A DNA stretch of 45,626 bases from Planctomycetaceae bacterium (lineage in GTDB: Bacteria; Planctomycetota; Phycisphaerae; Phycisphaerales; SM1A02): positions 1 through 45,626 of the forward strand of contig CANLHK010000017.1 of assembly GCA_947490615.1 (NCBI GenBank), in the 5' to 3' direction. Numbering within the stretch: position 1 is the first letter of the stretch; the number at the start of each line of letters is the position of its first letter. Below the pieces are notes generated by a model. The model ran no database searches, had not been told where the DNA came from, and saw only the letters and a list, made by a program, of their open reading frames with translations. The position numbers were made by a program, and so were the translations under genes. Below are positions 1 to 7,696 of this stretch, piece after piece.

Positions 1-1173
1 GTATCCATTCTGCGATGTCGTCATCGTGTTCGTGCTGAACGAACAGTCGGTGTACACGCCAGTCGAGCCCGTGTAGACGGCGCCGCCGTATCCGTAGGGT
101 CCACCGCTGATGGAATTCGTCGTGAACGGCGTGTTGCTGTATGTGCCATCGCCGCCGTTGAACACCGCGCCGCCTCGCGCGTCGCTAAACCCCGCGATCG
201 AATTATTCGTGAACTCATTGTTGTCGTAAGTTCCACCAGTCGTCATGTACACCGCGCCGCCGTGCCCCGTGTTCTGCTGCGGGCTCAACTGCCGCACCTT
301 GTTCCCCGTAAACACGCACCCCTGAATACTCGGCGCAGCCGTCAACGCGTAGATCGCTCCTCCGAATCCGTTGCCACTCCGCGGATTCGCCTCATTCGTC
401 GTGAAGGTACACGCGCTGAATGAGCCAATCGGCCCATTCAGCCACACAGCTCCGCCGCTCGCGCCGCCCGTGTAGCCCACATCCGTCTCCGCCCTGTTCG
501 ACTCGAAGGTGCAGGTCGCGAAGGTTTGCTCGCACTCGGCTTCCGCCGCGACCGCGCCGCCGTAACTATCTCCCGAGCGATTCCTCGCCTGATTCCCAGT
601 AAACACGCAGCTCGTCCACACCACATCGCTGTTGACCATCAGGTACGCGCCGCCGCCGCGTTCGGTGGCGATGTTGGTGTTGAAGGCGCAGGTGGTGAAG
701 CTCGGCTTGCCGTTGACGACCGCGACGCCTGCGCCGCGATCGAGTGCTGTGTTGTTGGTGAAGACGCAGTTCTGGATCGTCGGACTGGCTGAGTTGATGT
801 ACATGCCGCCGCCGACGGCTGCGCGGCCGTTGATGATGGTGAATCCATCGAGGACGGTGAGGGCAGTCTCTGCGTTGGCGAACTTGACGGTGGTGCCGAG
901 TTGGTTGCCGTCGATGATGGTGTCGGCTGCGCCGTTCAGACTGCGAAGCGTGATCGCTTTGCCGTAGAAGCGGATGAGTTCGGTGTAGGTGCCGCTGGAC
1001 ACCACGATCTCATCGCCGTTGGCCGACGCTGTGATCGCCGCTTGAATCGTCGGGTACTCCTTGGGGACATGGATTTCCGCCGCATCTGCTGCGGGAGTGA
1101 ATCCCATGCAGGCAGTCCATGCGAAGGCCCATGAGGCAACCACACGCACCGATAGTCCGTTCAATCTCAACAT
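1..1173 (-). CDS. Secreted right-handed parallel beta-helix repeat protein (C-terminus cut by window edge)
   Basis: Reading the minus strand from the ATG at 1173 gives 391 codons with no stop, running off the left edge, so only the N-terminal part is present. Residues 1-28 look like a signal peptide (MLRLNGLSVRVVASWAFAW followed by small residues to ADAAE). Next comes the motif I-H-V-P-x-x-Y-P-T-I-Q-A-A-I, then N-G-D-E-I-V-V-S-S-G-T-Y-T, the classic start of planctomycete pectate-lyase-like beta-helices. The rest is a run of about 20-25-residue coils such as 'PTIQNCVFTNN', 'CAFNTNIATERGGGAY' and 'GGAVYTGSTGVYTDCSF', rich in Gly, Asn, Thr and Cys. I infer an exported or outer-surface protein. 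The substrate is unknown and no catalytic residues can be assigned. A dockerin-like or sorting tail may lie outside the window. Confidence 0.85.
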   Translation of the reverse strand, partial: MLRLNGLSVRVVASWAFAWTACMGFTPAADAAEIHVPKEYPTIQAAITASANGDEIVVSSGTYTELIRFYGKAITLRSLNGAADTIIDGNQLGTTVKFANAETALTVLDGFTIINGRAAVGGGMYINSASPTIQNCVFTNNTALDRGAGVAVVNGKPSFTTCAFNTNIATERGGGAYLMVNSDVVWTSCVFTGNQARNRSGDSYGGAVAAEAECEQTFATCTFESNRAETDVGYTGGASGGAVWLNGPIGSFSACTFTTNEANPRSGNGFGGAIYALTAAPSIQGCVFTGNKVRQLSPQQNTGHGGAVYMTTGGTYDNNEFTNNSIAGFSDARGGAVFNGGDGTYSNTPFTTNSISGGPYGYGGAVYTGSTGVYTDCSFSTNTMTTSQNGY

Positions 1174-1431
1174 GACTCTCCTCAGTTCTGCCGCAGGCGC
1201 GGCGCGATCAGCGGAAACAAAGCAGCCGCACGAGTTCTCTTCCGCGAGCGGCAGTGCCCAAAGGAGAGAGAAGTGTCGCAAGTCGGGTTGCACGAGTCAA
1301 TCGAGTGCGGTGTGCTCGAACGGTTTCATCGTGAGCATCAGGTCGCGGCCGTCAACGGCAGCGCGACGCCGCCGCCGCAAGCGTGCGCTTGCAACTCCTG
1401 CCTGATCCACCGCTTGACGGACTTCCACCAT
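1174..1431. promoter_or_regulatory. Intergenic region upstream of the beta-helix gene
   Basis: 258 bp lie between two minus-strand genes. The region should hold the 3' end of the RCC1 transcript and the promoter of the beta-helix gene. At 1377-1392 there is a perfect inverted repeat, GCAAGCG-TG-CGCTTGC. It could be a weak terminator for the RCC1 gene, but no T-run follows on the minus strand, so an operator is equally possible. A GAGAGTC purine stretch just 5' of the ATG at 1173 (minus strand) may act as ribosome binding site. Confidence 0.35.
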
Positions 1432-3489
1432 TTACGGTGCGGTTCCCCAGCGCGAGAGCAGCACCGCAAGATCTTGCGAACCAATCACTCCATCATGGTT
1501 GAGATCACCATACGGCGGCTCTGGATCGTTCCACACTGAGAGCAGTGCAGCGAGATCCTGCGAGCCGACGATGCCGTTGAGATCAAAGTCTCCCCACTGG
1601 AGTTGCTCGCAGTCGGCCAGACCATCGGAGTTCTCGTCGGTCTGAAATGGACCGCACAGACACTCGGAAGGTCGCGTGGGTTGTTCGCTGCATTGGGCGG
1701 GGATCGCTAGGTTTTGCCAGACGCCCGCCACGATGGCGCCCACGCCGCCGTACGCCGCGGGTTGCGCAATGACCCCCTGGCCAAAGCGGTTGCCGCCCCA
1801 GGCGCGCAGTGAGCCATCCTCCAGCAACACGATGGTGTGTTCATGACCTGCTGCGATGGCGCGCGCTGGTGGAAGATCCGCTGGCACTGCGCACTGTCCC
1901 AGGCCATTCCAACCCCAACAGATCACCGATGCTTTCGCGTCGAGCGCGACGGAGTGCAGGTTTCCCGTGGCGACGCGTCGCGCGTTGGTGAGTGAGATGG
2001 GTGGCGTCGATTGGCCAAACGAGTCGGAGCCCCAACAGGCGACCGCAGCGTTGGCGTCGACGGCAATGGAGTGCCTTGCTCCCGCCGCGAAATCGATCAC
2101 CGTCGCGAGGTTGATGGGGACGGCACATTGTCCGTCGTCGTTGGAACCCCACGCGACCAGCGCGCCGGCCATCGTCGAAGCAAGCGTATGAAAACTTCCG
2201 CACTCGACGCGTTCAAACGGCCCGTACATCAAGTGGGTGTCGCACTGTCCGTGGCTGTTGTCTCCCCAGCAACGCAGGGCGCCGACGGAGTCGATCGCCA
2301 CGCTGTGCAGAGAGCCCGCGCCAACAGCGCGCGCCACGAGATCAAGCGGAACATCCGACTGTTGGTAGGTGTTGGAGCCGATCGCGCGAACCATGCCGTT
2401 GGCGTCAAGGAGGAGATGATGTGCTTCGCCGACGGCAGCATCGACGATCTCCGCACTTCCGATGCTTGGCGCGCATTGGCCACGATCGTTGCGTCCCCAG
2501 GCGCGGAAAGTACCGTCGGCGAGTTGCGCCATGGAGTGTTCGAGCCCAGCGCTCAGCGCCACGACATCGGTGATGAACGCCTGCGCTTCACACTGCCCGA
2601 GTGTGTTGGCGCCCCACGAGTAGACCGAACCGTCAGCGATCCGCGCCAGCGCGTGAAATCCACCCGACGCGATCTCGACCACATCATCGAGGCTCGCGGG
2701 GACTCCGCTCTGCATCACAGTCTGCCCGCCCAAACATCGAACGGTGCCGTCCGCGCGCAAGGCAAGCGTGTGTCCGTACCCGCAGGCGACGGCGGTGGCG
2801 ACACCAACATCCTCAGGCACCGTGGTCTGTCCGTCGAAGTTCAACCCCCAACAGAGCACCGCGCCGTCGGCACGCACCGCAGCGCTGTGGTTCGTGCCAG
2901 CTGCGATCGCGCTGGTCAAGCCGAGTTGCGCAGGAACCAGCGTTTGCCCGTAGAGGGTGCTCCCCCAGCAGCGCACCGTGCCGTCGCTGCGCAGGAGCAC
3001 ATTGTGATCGCCGCCCGCGTCCAGCGTCGCGGCGACGCCCACGCTCGGCGGAGCGTCACACTGTCCGTGGTTGTTCGCGCCCCAACCCACGATCTGACCG
3101 CTCGCTAGGACCGCGAGCGTGTGACGACCACCCGCAGCGACCTTGATCGCAGCACCAATCGCCAGCGGCACCACGCATTGCCCATTGCTGTTGTCACCCC
3201 AACACGCCACGCGTCCATCGGGCAAGCGCGCTGCAACATGGTTGTCGCCACAGGAGACCTCCGCGACATCATGCAGCGTCTCGATGTGCGAGAAGCCGAC
3301 GAGACCCCAGGCTGTGACGGACTGCGCCGTGGTCGCGCTGGTGCACGCCAGCACTCCGAGCGCACTGGCAAACTGCGCGGCGTGCTGCGCCACCGCAGCG
3401 AGGCGTCGTGCGCTAAGGAACTGTCCCGCGCGACGCTTTACAACTTGGGCGTGCGAAACCGATCCGCTGTCGAGCGAATTGCATTGCAT
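1432..3489 (-). CDS. Secreted RCC1-repeat (beta-propeller) protein with dockerin-like C-terminus
   Basis: 685 aa. A positively charged N-terminus and a hydrophobic Ala/Leu stretch ending near 'TSATTAQS' (about residue 57) suggest export. I count 13 repeats of about 50 residues carrying W-G-x-N-x-x-G-Q-C or a variant, alternating with 'AAGxxHxxAxxxDGxVxCWG', the signature of RCC1/BLIP-II seven-bladed propellers; 13 repeats could make two propellers. Repeats 5 and 8 are degenerate (LGGQTVMQS, IGSNTYQQS). The last 50 residues contain two copies of D-x-N-x-x-G-x-x-G-S-Q-D-L-A-x-L-L-S-x-W, a calcium-type dockerin-like module shared with the M14 peptidase at 41634-43949. The role is probably in surface or extracellular protein interaction; no enzyme motif is visible. 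The ATG at 3489 is used, but a start further in, before the hydrophobic stretch, would also fit. Confidence 0.88.
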   Translation of the reverse strand: MQCNSLDSGSVSHAQVVKRRAGQFLSARRLAAVAQHAAQFASALGVLACTSATTAQSVTAWGLVGFSHIETLHDVAEVSCGDNHVAARLPDGRVACWGDNSNGQCVVPLAIGAAIKVAAGGRHTLAVLASGQIVGWGANNHGQCDAPPSVGVAATLDAGGDHNVLLRSDGTVRCWGSTLYGQTLVPAQLGLTSAIAAGTNHSAAVRADGAVLCWGLNFDGQTTVPEDVGVATAVACGYGHTLALRADGTVRCLGGQTVMQSGVPASLDDVVEIASGGFHALARIADGSVYSWGANTLGQCEAQAFITDVVALSAGLEHSMAQLADGTFRAWGRNDRGQCAPSIGSAEIVDAAVGEAHHLLLDANGMVRAIGSNTYQQSDVPLDLVARAVGAGSLHSVAIDSVGALRCWGDNSHGQCDTHLMYGPFERVECGSFHTLASTMAGALVAWGSNDDGQCAVPINLATVIDFAAGARHSIAVDANAAVACWGSDSFGQSTPPISLTNARRVATGNLHSVALDAKASVICWGWNGLGQCAVPADLPPARAIAAGHEHTIVLLEDGSLRAWGGNRFGQGVIAQPAAYGGVGAIVAGVWQNLAIPAQCSEQPTRPSECLCGPFQTDENSDGLADCEQLQWGDFDLNGIVGSQDLAALLSVWNDPEPPYGDLNHDGVIGSQDLAVLLSRWGTAP

Positions 3490-3996
3490 GCGAGCTTCCG
3501 ATCCCTGCTCTCACACTGCGAGCGTTGAATTGTGAAGACCCAGTAGTTCGGTGCGCGTGGTGAGCCCAACGACCAGTGGTCGCGTGACGCCGCAGGGCGG
3601 AGTCAGTACGCCAGCTCCTCGGAGGAACTCATCCCGGCACCCATTTGATGTCATTTGCCGATCCGTCGCCTAGCGCGTTTCCCTGCGCTGCTCGTGGCGC
3701 GTTTCCCTGCGCATTTCCCTGCATTGATCCATGAACTCCTCTGCGCGCATCTCCAGAAGGAGATCTCGACGGAGTGCACGAACTTCAATCCTATCGGCGC
3801 TCGGTAGTGGATTGACATAGGGGATCGCCCCTCCGACCGCCGATTGGGAGATTCGCCCCACGGATGTGCAAGCAGGGGCGCGCGATCGAGTGAGAGTTGC
3901 TCGACACATCGCGCAGGATGTGCGAGTTCCTTTCAATTGCTCATCGAAGCTCATGATGCGTCGCATCAAGCGGAAGCCAGTGCATTCTTGAAGCGT
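3490..3996. other. 507-bp intergenic stretch, no confident gene
   Basis: This lies between the RCC1 gene and the DUF456 gene, both on the minus strand, and should carry the RCC1 promoter. A small minus-strand reading frame (3670-3966, about 98 codons) ends in an Arg/Glu-rich helix (REMRRETRHEQRRETR). It has no ribosome binding site and no family resemblance, so I do not call it a gene. Three near-copies of CGTTTCCCTGC occur at about 3676-3720. A short dyad, CGACC-AGT-GGTCG, lies at about 3570-3582. Nothing else is recognised. Confidence 0.4.
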
Positions 3997-4557
3997 TCAC
4001 GCACGCCACGCCGCAACCGCGAGCACAAGAAACACGATGAATGCGGCGGGAACTTTCGCCAGTGTGCCGAGGATGCGCCCAAGGACTGCGCCACTCACGG
4101 GCTTGGCGAGTTCGCTGATCGGCTTGGTTCCGTGGTGGAGTTCGCCAATCGCTGCGCCTGCTGCGGTTCCTGCGAGTGCACCAAGCAGCGTGCCGAGAAT
4201 TGGAATCGGAATGAACACGGTCCCTGCGAGGACTCCAATCATGCCGCCCACGATCGAACCGATCATGCCTGCGCGCGACGCGCCGAAGCGCTTCGCTCCC
4301 GCTGCGGACAACGCGAACTCAAGCACTTCTCCAATACCCGCCACGATCACAGCGACGCCAAGCGTGATGGGATGAAAGGTGAGTGGGGCAGACGCGGGAA
4401 GCCAGAGCCAGTCGAGGCAATCGATGACGACGGCCGACGCGATCAGGAGCCACGCGCCAGGCAGACCCACAATCACGACGAGGACGCAGAGCACGCCGAT
4501 GAGGCTGAATCCCGCCGCGACGAGGTAGTCGGTGAGGATGGCAGGCATGCCACTCAT
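3997..4557 (-). CDS. DUF456-family membrane protein
   Basis: 186 aa. The sequence is almost entirely hydrophobic or glycine-rich. A transmembrane helix lies at about residues 8-40 (LVAAGFSLIGVLCVLVVIVG...). The DUF456 hallmark follows: two short glycine-zipper-like segments, 'GAKRFGASRAGMIGSIVGGMIGVLAG' and 'PILGTLLGALAGTAAGAAIGEL', then a C-terminal helix at about 165-183. The family function is unknown; glycine-zipper membrane proteins are proposed to oligomerise. The start is the ATG at 4557, whose ATGA overlaps the stop of the upstream gene (4554-4556), so the two genes are probably translationally coupled. A second ATG (Met-4) is close by. Confidence 0.8.
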   Translation of the reverse strand: MSGMPAILTDYLVAAGFSLIGVLCVLVVIVGLPGAWLLIASAVVIDCLDWLWLPASAPLTFHPITLGVAVIVAGIGEVLEFALSAAGAKRFGASRAGMIGSIVGGMIGVLAGTVFIPIPILGTLLGALAGTAAGAAIGELHHGTKPISELAKPVSGAVLGRILGTLAKVPAAFIVFLVLAVAAWRA

Positions 4558-5000
4558 GCTTCCACCGCGATCTCGGCGGAGGTGGCGTCGTGACTTGGAG
4601 TGAGCGTGATGGTCCGACCCAGCGCGCGGATCACGAAGCGGTCGCCGTCGCCGTCGACCTTCACGACGGCCACGCCAGCGCCGCGACTGAGCGGGGTGAT
4701 GCGGCCGCGGGCGCTCGAAAGCTCTCGCGCAACGGTGAGCGTGAGGTACTCGGCGCGGTGGGGCGGCGCCTCTGAGACTGCAAACCGTCCGGAGACGAGA
4801 CCTTCCGCTCCCCACGCCGCAAGCGGAAGTCGCCAGGCGTGGAGGACGCGCGCGTTGGGATCGGTGTTGATCCGCGGACCGACGAAGAGATCGAGGTGGT
4901 CCGCGTCGGATTGCGAACGGTCGCTCGACTCGTGGCGGAGAAGCGCGACGGTGACGGCGAGCGGGTCGCTTCGAGTTGGATCGGGATCGGCGGAGTTCAT
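4554..5000 (-). CDS. Conserved-looking hypothetical protein, coupled to DUF456 gene
   Basis: 148 aa from the ATG at 5000 (MNSADPD...); the frame is open further upstream to 5042 but that extension is Arg-rich and unlikely. I do not recognise a family. The central part alternates hydrophobic and polar residues as in a beta-sandwich (HLDLFVGPRINTD, VLHAWRLPLAAW, AEYLTLTVARELS), followed by 'GAGVAVVKVDGDGDRFVIRALGRTITLTP'. No signal peptide or membrane segment is evident, so it is probably cytoplasmic. It overlaps the DUF456 gene by 4 bp (ATGA), implying a two-gene operon, and is divergent from the TPR lipoprotein at 5074. Confidence 0.6.
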   Translation of the reverse strand: MNSADPDPTRSDPLAVTVALLRHESSDRSQSDADHLDLFVGPRINTDPNARVLHAWRLPLAAWGAEGLVSGRFAVSEAPPHRAEYLTLTVARELSSARGRITPLSRGAGVAVVKVDGDGDRFVIRALGRTITLTPSHDATSAEIAVEA

Positions 5001-5073
5001 GGCGCGGGAGGTTCGATTTCTTCGGTGTTGCGCGTCTTCCACACGGCTGCGAAGTCCGTATCATCCGACCCCC

Positions 5074-5745
5074 ATGAGCCGTACTTTCTCATCCATTCTT
5101 GCTGTCTCCTTCGCCGTCCCTGCCGTCATGCTCGCCTCAGCCTGTGCTGGTCCGCGACCAATGACCGTTGCCAAGAAGGAGGCCGACCGCGCCTACGAGT
5201 TTGGACAGTATGACAAGGCTGTGCTCGGGTACGCCGAGATTCTCGAGCGCGCTCCTGGCGATTGGGAGGTCGAGTACCGCTACGGCGTGAGCCTTGCCGA
5301 GATCGGCAACCTCGCTGAGGCGCGCACCCATGTGGAGACCGCCTACGCAGCGAACCCCGCGAATCAGGAAGTCGCTGCGGCTCTCGCGCATGTGTACTTC
5401 AAGCTCAACGACAAGCAGAAGCTCGTGCAGCTGCTGCAGCAGCGCGGCGGCAATCTGAACTCGCTCGACAGCTACATGCTGCTCGCCGACTACGGCATCA
5501 AGATGAACGATCCTGACATCGCCACCATGGCGGTGAACGGCGCGATCTTGCTTGCCGACGGCAACAACTTCCTGCCGTATCTCAAGGCTGTCGAAGTCGC
5601 TGAGGACATCGGTGATTCCAAGCTCGCGACGCGTCGACTCCGACAGGCCTACACCATCGCTCCCAACGCGGGCTTGGTGCGGGCGAAGGTCGCCGAGTAC
5701 GGGCTCGCGCTCGAGCCGACCACGGGCCTGCCCCCAGGGCAGTGA
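5074..5745 (+). CDS. TPR-repeat lipoprotein
   Basis: 223 aa. The N-terminus has hydrophobic residues 6-22 and a cysteine in 'MLASACAGP' (Cys-26 region), an acceptable but not perfect lipobox, so membrane anchoring is likely. Residues about 35-120 carry two to three tetratricopeptide helices (ADRAYEFGQYDKAVLGYAEI, YGVSLAEIGNLAEARTHVET, AALAHVYFKLNDKQKLVQLL), and further degenerate TPR units run to the C-terminus. TPRs mediate protein-protein contacts; the partner is unknown. The gene ends 12 bp before the ArsR-methyltransferase gene on the same strand, so the two may be co-transcribed. The ATG at 5074 is the only start that preserves the signal peptide. Confidence 0.85.
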   Translation: MSRTFSSILAVSFAVPAVMLASACAGPRPMTVAKKEADRAYEFGQYDKAVLGYAEILERAPGDWEVEYRYGVSLAEIGNLAEARTHVETAYAANPANQEVAAALAHVYFKLNDKQKLVQLLQQRGGNLNSLDSYMLLADYGIKMNDPDIATMAVNGAILLADGNNFLPYLKAVEVAEDIGDSKLATRRLRQAYTIAPNAGLVRAKVAEYGLALEPTTGLPPGQ

Positions 5746-5757
5746 TCGACGCGCCTC

Positions 5758-6702
5758 GTGCCGACTGGCCATTCGGTCATCTCCATCTTCAGTGCGCTCG
5801 CTGATCCGCAGCGCGCGCGCATGCTGCGATTGCTCGAGCGCGACGAACTCGCGGTGGGCGAACTCGCCTCGGCGTTGCAATTGCCGCAGTCGTCGATGAG
5901 TCGTCACCTCAAGGCGCTGCATGGCGTCGGCATCGTGAGTAAGCGCGCCGAGGGAACGGCCACGCTCTATCGCCTCGCGCGCGAGCGGATGGCTGCGACC
6001 GATCCCGCGGGGAAAGCGTGGGAGCTCCTGCGTGCTTCACTCGGTGACGGTTCGGCGTTCGCGGATGACGATCGTCGACTCATCGAAGTGCTCGCTGCGC
6101 GCAGCACCGACCCCAAGGGTTTCTTCGGTCGAGTGGGCGGTGAGTGGAGCGGACTGCGCAAAGGTCTCTTTGGCGAATCGTTTGGCGCCGAGGCGATGCT
6201 CGCCTTGCTTCCACCATCGTGGAGCGTTGCGGACCTCGGCTGTGGAACCGGGGAAGTTGCCGCGGAAATCGCGCCCTTTGTTCGCAAGGTTGTCGCGATC
6301 GATCGTGAGAGCGCGATGATCGAGGCCGCACGCAAGCGGCTGCGCGATTGCAGCAATGTCGAAGTCCGCAAGGGTGCGCTCGAAGAGCTGCCTGCGGCTG
6401 CTGGAGAGTTTGACGCGTGCGTGCTCTCGTTGGTGCTCCATCATGTGCCAGCACCTGAGCGTGTCTTGGTCGCGGCGCGCAAGGCGCTCACCAAGCAGGG
6501 CGTGATCATCGTCATCGACATGGTTTCGCACACGCGAAGCGAGTACCGCTCGGCGATGGGTCACGAACATCTTGGCTTCTCACCCACGACGCTTGGCGCC
6601 ATCGCAGCCGCGGCAAAGCTCGAGGTCACGCTCTACCGCCCGCTGCGCCCTGCGATTGACGCGCGTGGGCCTGGGCTGTTTGTCGCGCGCCTCTCGAAGT
6701 AG
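5758..6702 (+). CDS. ArsR-type transcriptional regulator fused to SAM-dependent methyltransferase (SahR-like)
   Basis: 314 aa from a GTG start. Residues about 5-80 form an ArsR winged helix (FSALADPQRARMLRLLERDE, LPQSSMSRHLKALHGVGIVS, then the wing KRAEGTATLYRLA). From about residue 140 there is a class I methyltransferase fold with motif I V-A-D-L-G-C-G-T-G-E (about 156-165), the acidic end of beta-2 at 'VVAIDRESAMIEAARKRL', and 'CVLSLVLHHVPAPERVL'. No metal-binding Cys pair of classical ArsR sensors is evident. Family knowledge: ArsR proteins with a SAM/SAH-binding methyltransferase-like domain (SahR in proteobacteria) control methionine-cycle genes. Here ahcY lies 1 kb downstream, which supports a SAH-responsive regulator. 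Whether the methyltransferase domain is catalytic is unknown. Confidence 0.85.
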   Translation: MPTGHSVISIFSALADPQRARMLRLLERDELAVGELASALQLPQSSMSRHLKALHGVGIVSKRAEGTATLYRLARERMAATDPAGKAWELLRASLGDGSAFADDDRRLIEVLAARSTDPKGFFGRVGGEWSGLRKGLFGESFGAEAMLALLPPSWSVADLGCGTGEVAAEIAPFVRKVVAIDRESAMIEAARKRLRDCSNVEVRKGALEELPAAAGEFDACVLSLVLHHVPAPERVLVAARKALTKQGVIIVIDMVSHTRSEYRSAMGHEHLGFSPTTLGAIAAAAKLEVTLYRPLRPAIDARGPGLFVARLSK

Positions 6703-6720
6703 CGCCGCAACACGACGCGC

Positions 6721-6769
6721 AAAAAAAGAAGCGGCCCAGCGCGTTGCGAAAGGCAAGGCGCTGGGCCGC
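6721..6769 (-). terminator. Intrinsic terminator of the TRASH-like gene (convergent pair)
   Basis: A perfect 12-bp stem, GCGGCCCAGCGC (6731-6742) with GCGCTGGGCCGC (6758-6769), and a 15-nt loop. On the minus strand it is followed by TTCTTTTTTT (complement of 6721-6730), a typical U-tract. It may also slow transcripts coming from the ArsR-methyltransferase gene on the plus strand, although the plus side lacks a T-run. Confidence 0.85.
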
Positions 6770-6808
6770 TGTGTTCACAGAGGCGGTTGTTCGATCCGCG
6801 ATCTGACC

Positions 6809-7486
6809 TCAGTGGTCGGACTTGCCGCCCGCGGCGTTGGTCAGTGCGTTGACCTTCGCGAGCGTGCCCTTCGGATCAGCCTTGGCCTTGGCGGCGCACT
6901 TCTCACAGCAGGTGCGCACGAGATGATTGTTGATGACGACATCCGTCGAGTCAGCCTTGATCGGCTCGCCGCTGACGGGGCACTGCTTGGCCTTGTAGCC
7001 AGCCTTCTGCGCGGCAACGATCTGCGCGTCGAAGGCCTTGGCGAACTTGGTCGGGTCCTTCTCAAAGCGCGCGACGCACTTCTTGCAGCAGAGCTTGTAG
7101 ACATGGTTGTGGTAGACGACGGTCTTGGCCTTCTCGTCGAGCTTCTCGTCGGTCATCACCAAGCAAGAGGTCAGCGGGTAGGTGCCCGCGGCCTTGATGA
7201 TTTCCTCGTTGAGCTTCGCGGTGTACTTGGCTGGATCGGCCTTGAAGGCGGTCTCGCACTTGGCGCAGCAGAACTTCATCTGCGTGCCGTCAAGGGTCTT
7301 GTCCTTCATGCCGCTCAGGACCACGGTGACCGCGCCTTCGCCGAGCTTCTCGCCCGAGACGACGCAGGTCTCGAGTGGATAGGCGTCACCCGTGAAGGTG
7401 TCGGCAGCGGGGGCGGCGGTGAAGGCGAGGCCAGTGAGCGCGCCAAAGAGGGCGACGGTCGAAACGAGTCTGCGAGTAATGGTCAT
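6809..7486 (-). CDS. Secreted protein with three TRASH/YHS-like cysteine domains
   Basis: 225 aa. A signal peptide at residues 1-28 (MTITRRLVSTVALFGALTG ending near APAADT) directs export. Three tandem units of about 55 residues follow, each with one cysteine in a C-x-V/M-x-x-E pattern (CVVSGEKL, CLVMTDEKL, CPVSGEPI), then C-C-x-K-C (CCAKCETAF, CCKKCVARF, CCEKCAAKA) and an 'xDPxKxxxKL' helix. This resembles TRASH/YHS-type metal-binding modules, suggesting periplasmic binding of copper or another soft metal; the metal is inference. The gene sits between the ArsR-methyltransferase gene and ahcY, convergent with the first and divergent from the second, and shares its upstream region with ahcY. 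The start at 7486 is chosen because it begins the signal peptide. Confidence 0.8.
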   Translation of the reverse strand: MTITRRLVSTVALFGALTGLAFTAAPAADTFTGDAYPLETCVVSGEKLGEGAVTVVLSGMKDKTLDGTQMKFCCAKCETAFKADPAKYTAKLNEEIIKAAGTYPLTSCLVMTDEKLDEKAKTVVYHNHVYKLCCKKCVARFEKDPTKFAKAFDAQIVAAQKAGYKAKQCPVSGEPIKADSTDVVINNHLVRTCCEKCAAKAKADPKGTLAKVNALTNAAGGKSDH

Positions 7487-7696
7487 GATCAATTTCCTTG
7501 AGTTTCTGGGGCTGAAGCGGGGCACGATACCGAGTCGGCGGACTTGTCGGGAAGAGGCAGAAGCCGTATTCTCCCATTCATCCGCATGAAAGGATGAAGC
7601 AAAGGCCGATGAGGCAGACTGCTTGATCCCGGTCCTCGTGCCATCGACGACCATCCTGCTGTGACGCATCGAAGTCCGAACTGAGCACCCATCACC
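7487..7696. promoter_or_regulatory. Divergent promoter region of TRASH-like gene and ahcY
   Basis: 210 bp separate two divergent genes. The notable element is a perfect inverted repeat, TTCATCC (7576-7582), 8-nt spacer, GGATGAA (7591-7597), which could be the operator of the nearby ArsR-methyltransferase protein or an RNA hairpin. Immediately 3' (7596-7623) the sequence can fold as AAGCA-AAG-GCC-GATGA-GGC-AGAC-TGCTT on the plus strand. It does not match the SAH riboswitch consensus I know. No clear Shine-Dalgarno precedes the ahcY ATG. Confidence 0.45.

Noticed and set aside
2011-3108. Plus-strand frame of 365 codons inside the RCC1 gene
   Set aside because: Shadow of the repeated RCC1 codons on the other strand.
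3670-3969. Small minus-strand gene of about 98 codons
   Set aside because: No ribosome binding site, no recognised family, and its Arg/Glu-rich end is produced by short DNA repeats; not convincing enough to call.
7560-7696. SAH riboswitch upstream of ahcY
   Set aside because: The conserved SAH riboswitch sequence blocks are not present; only simple stems can be drawn.
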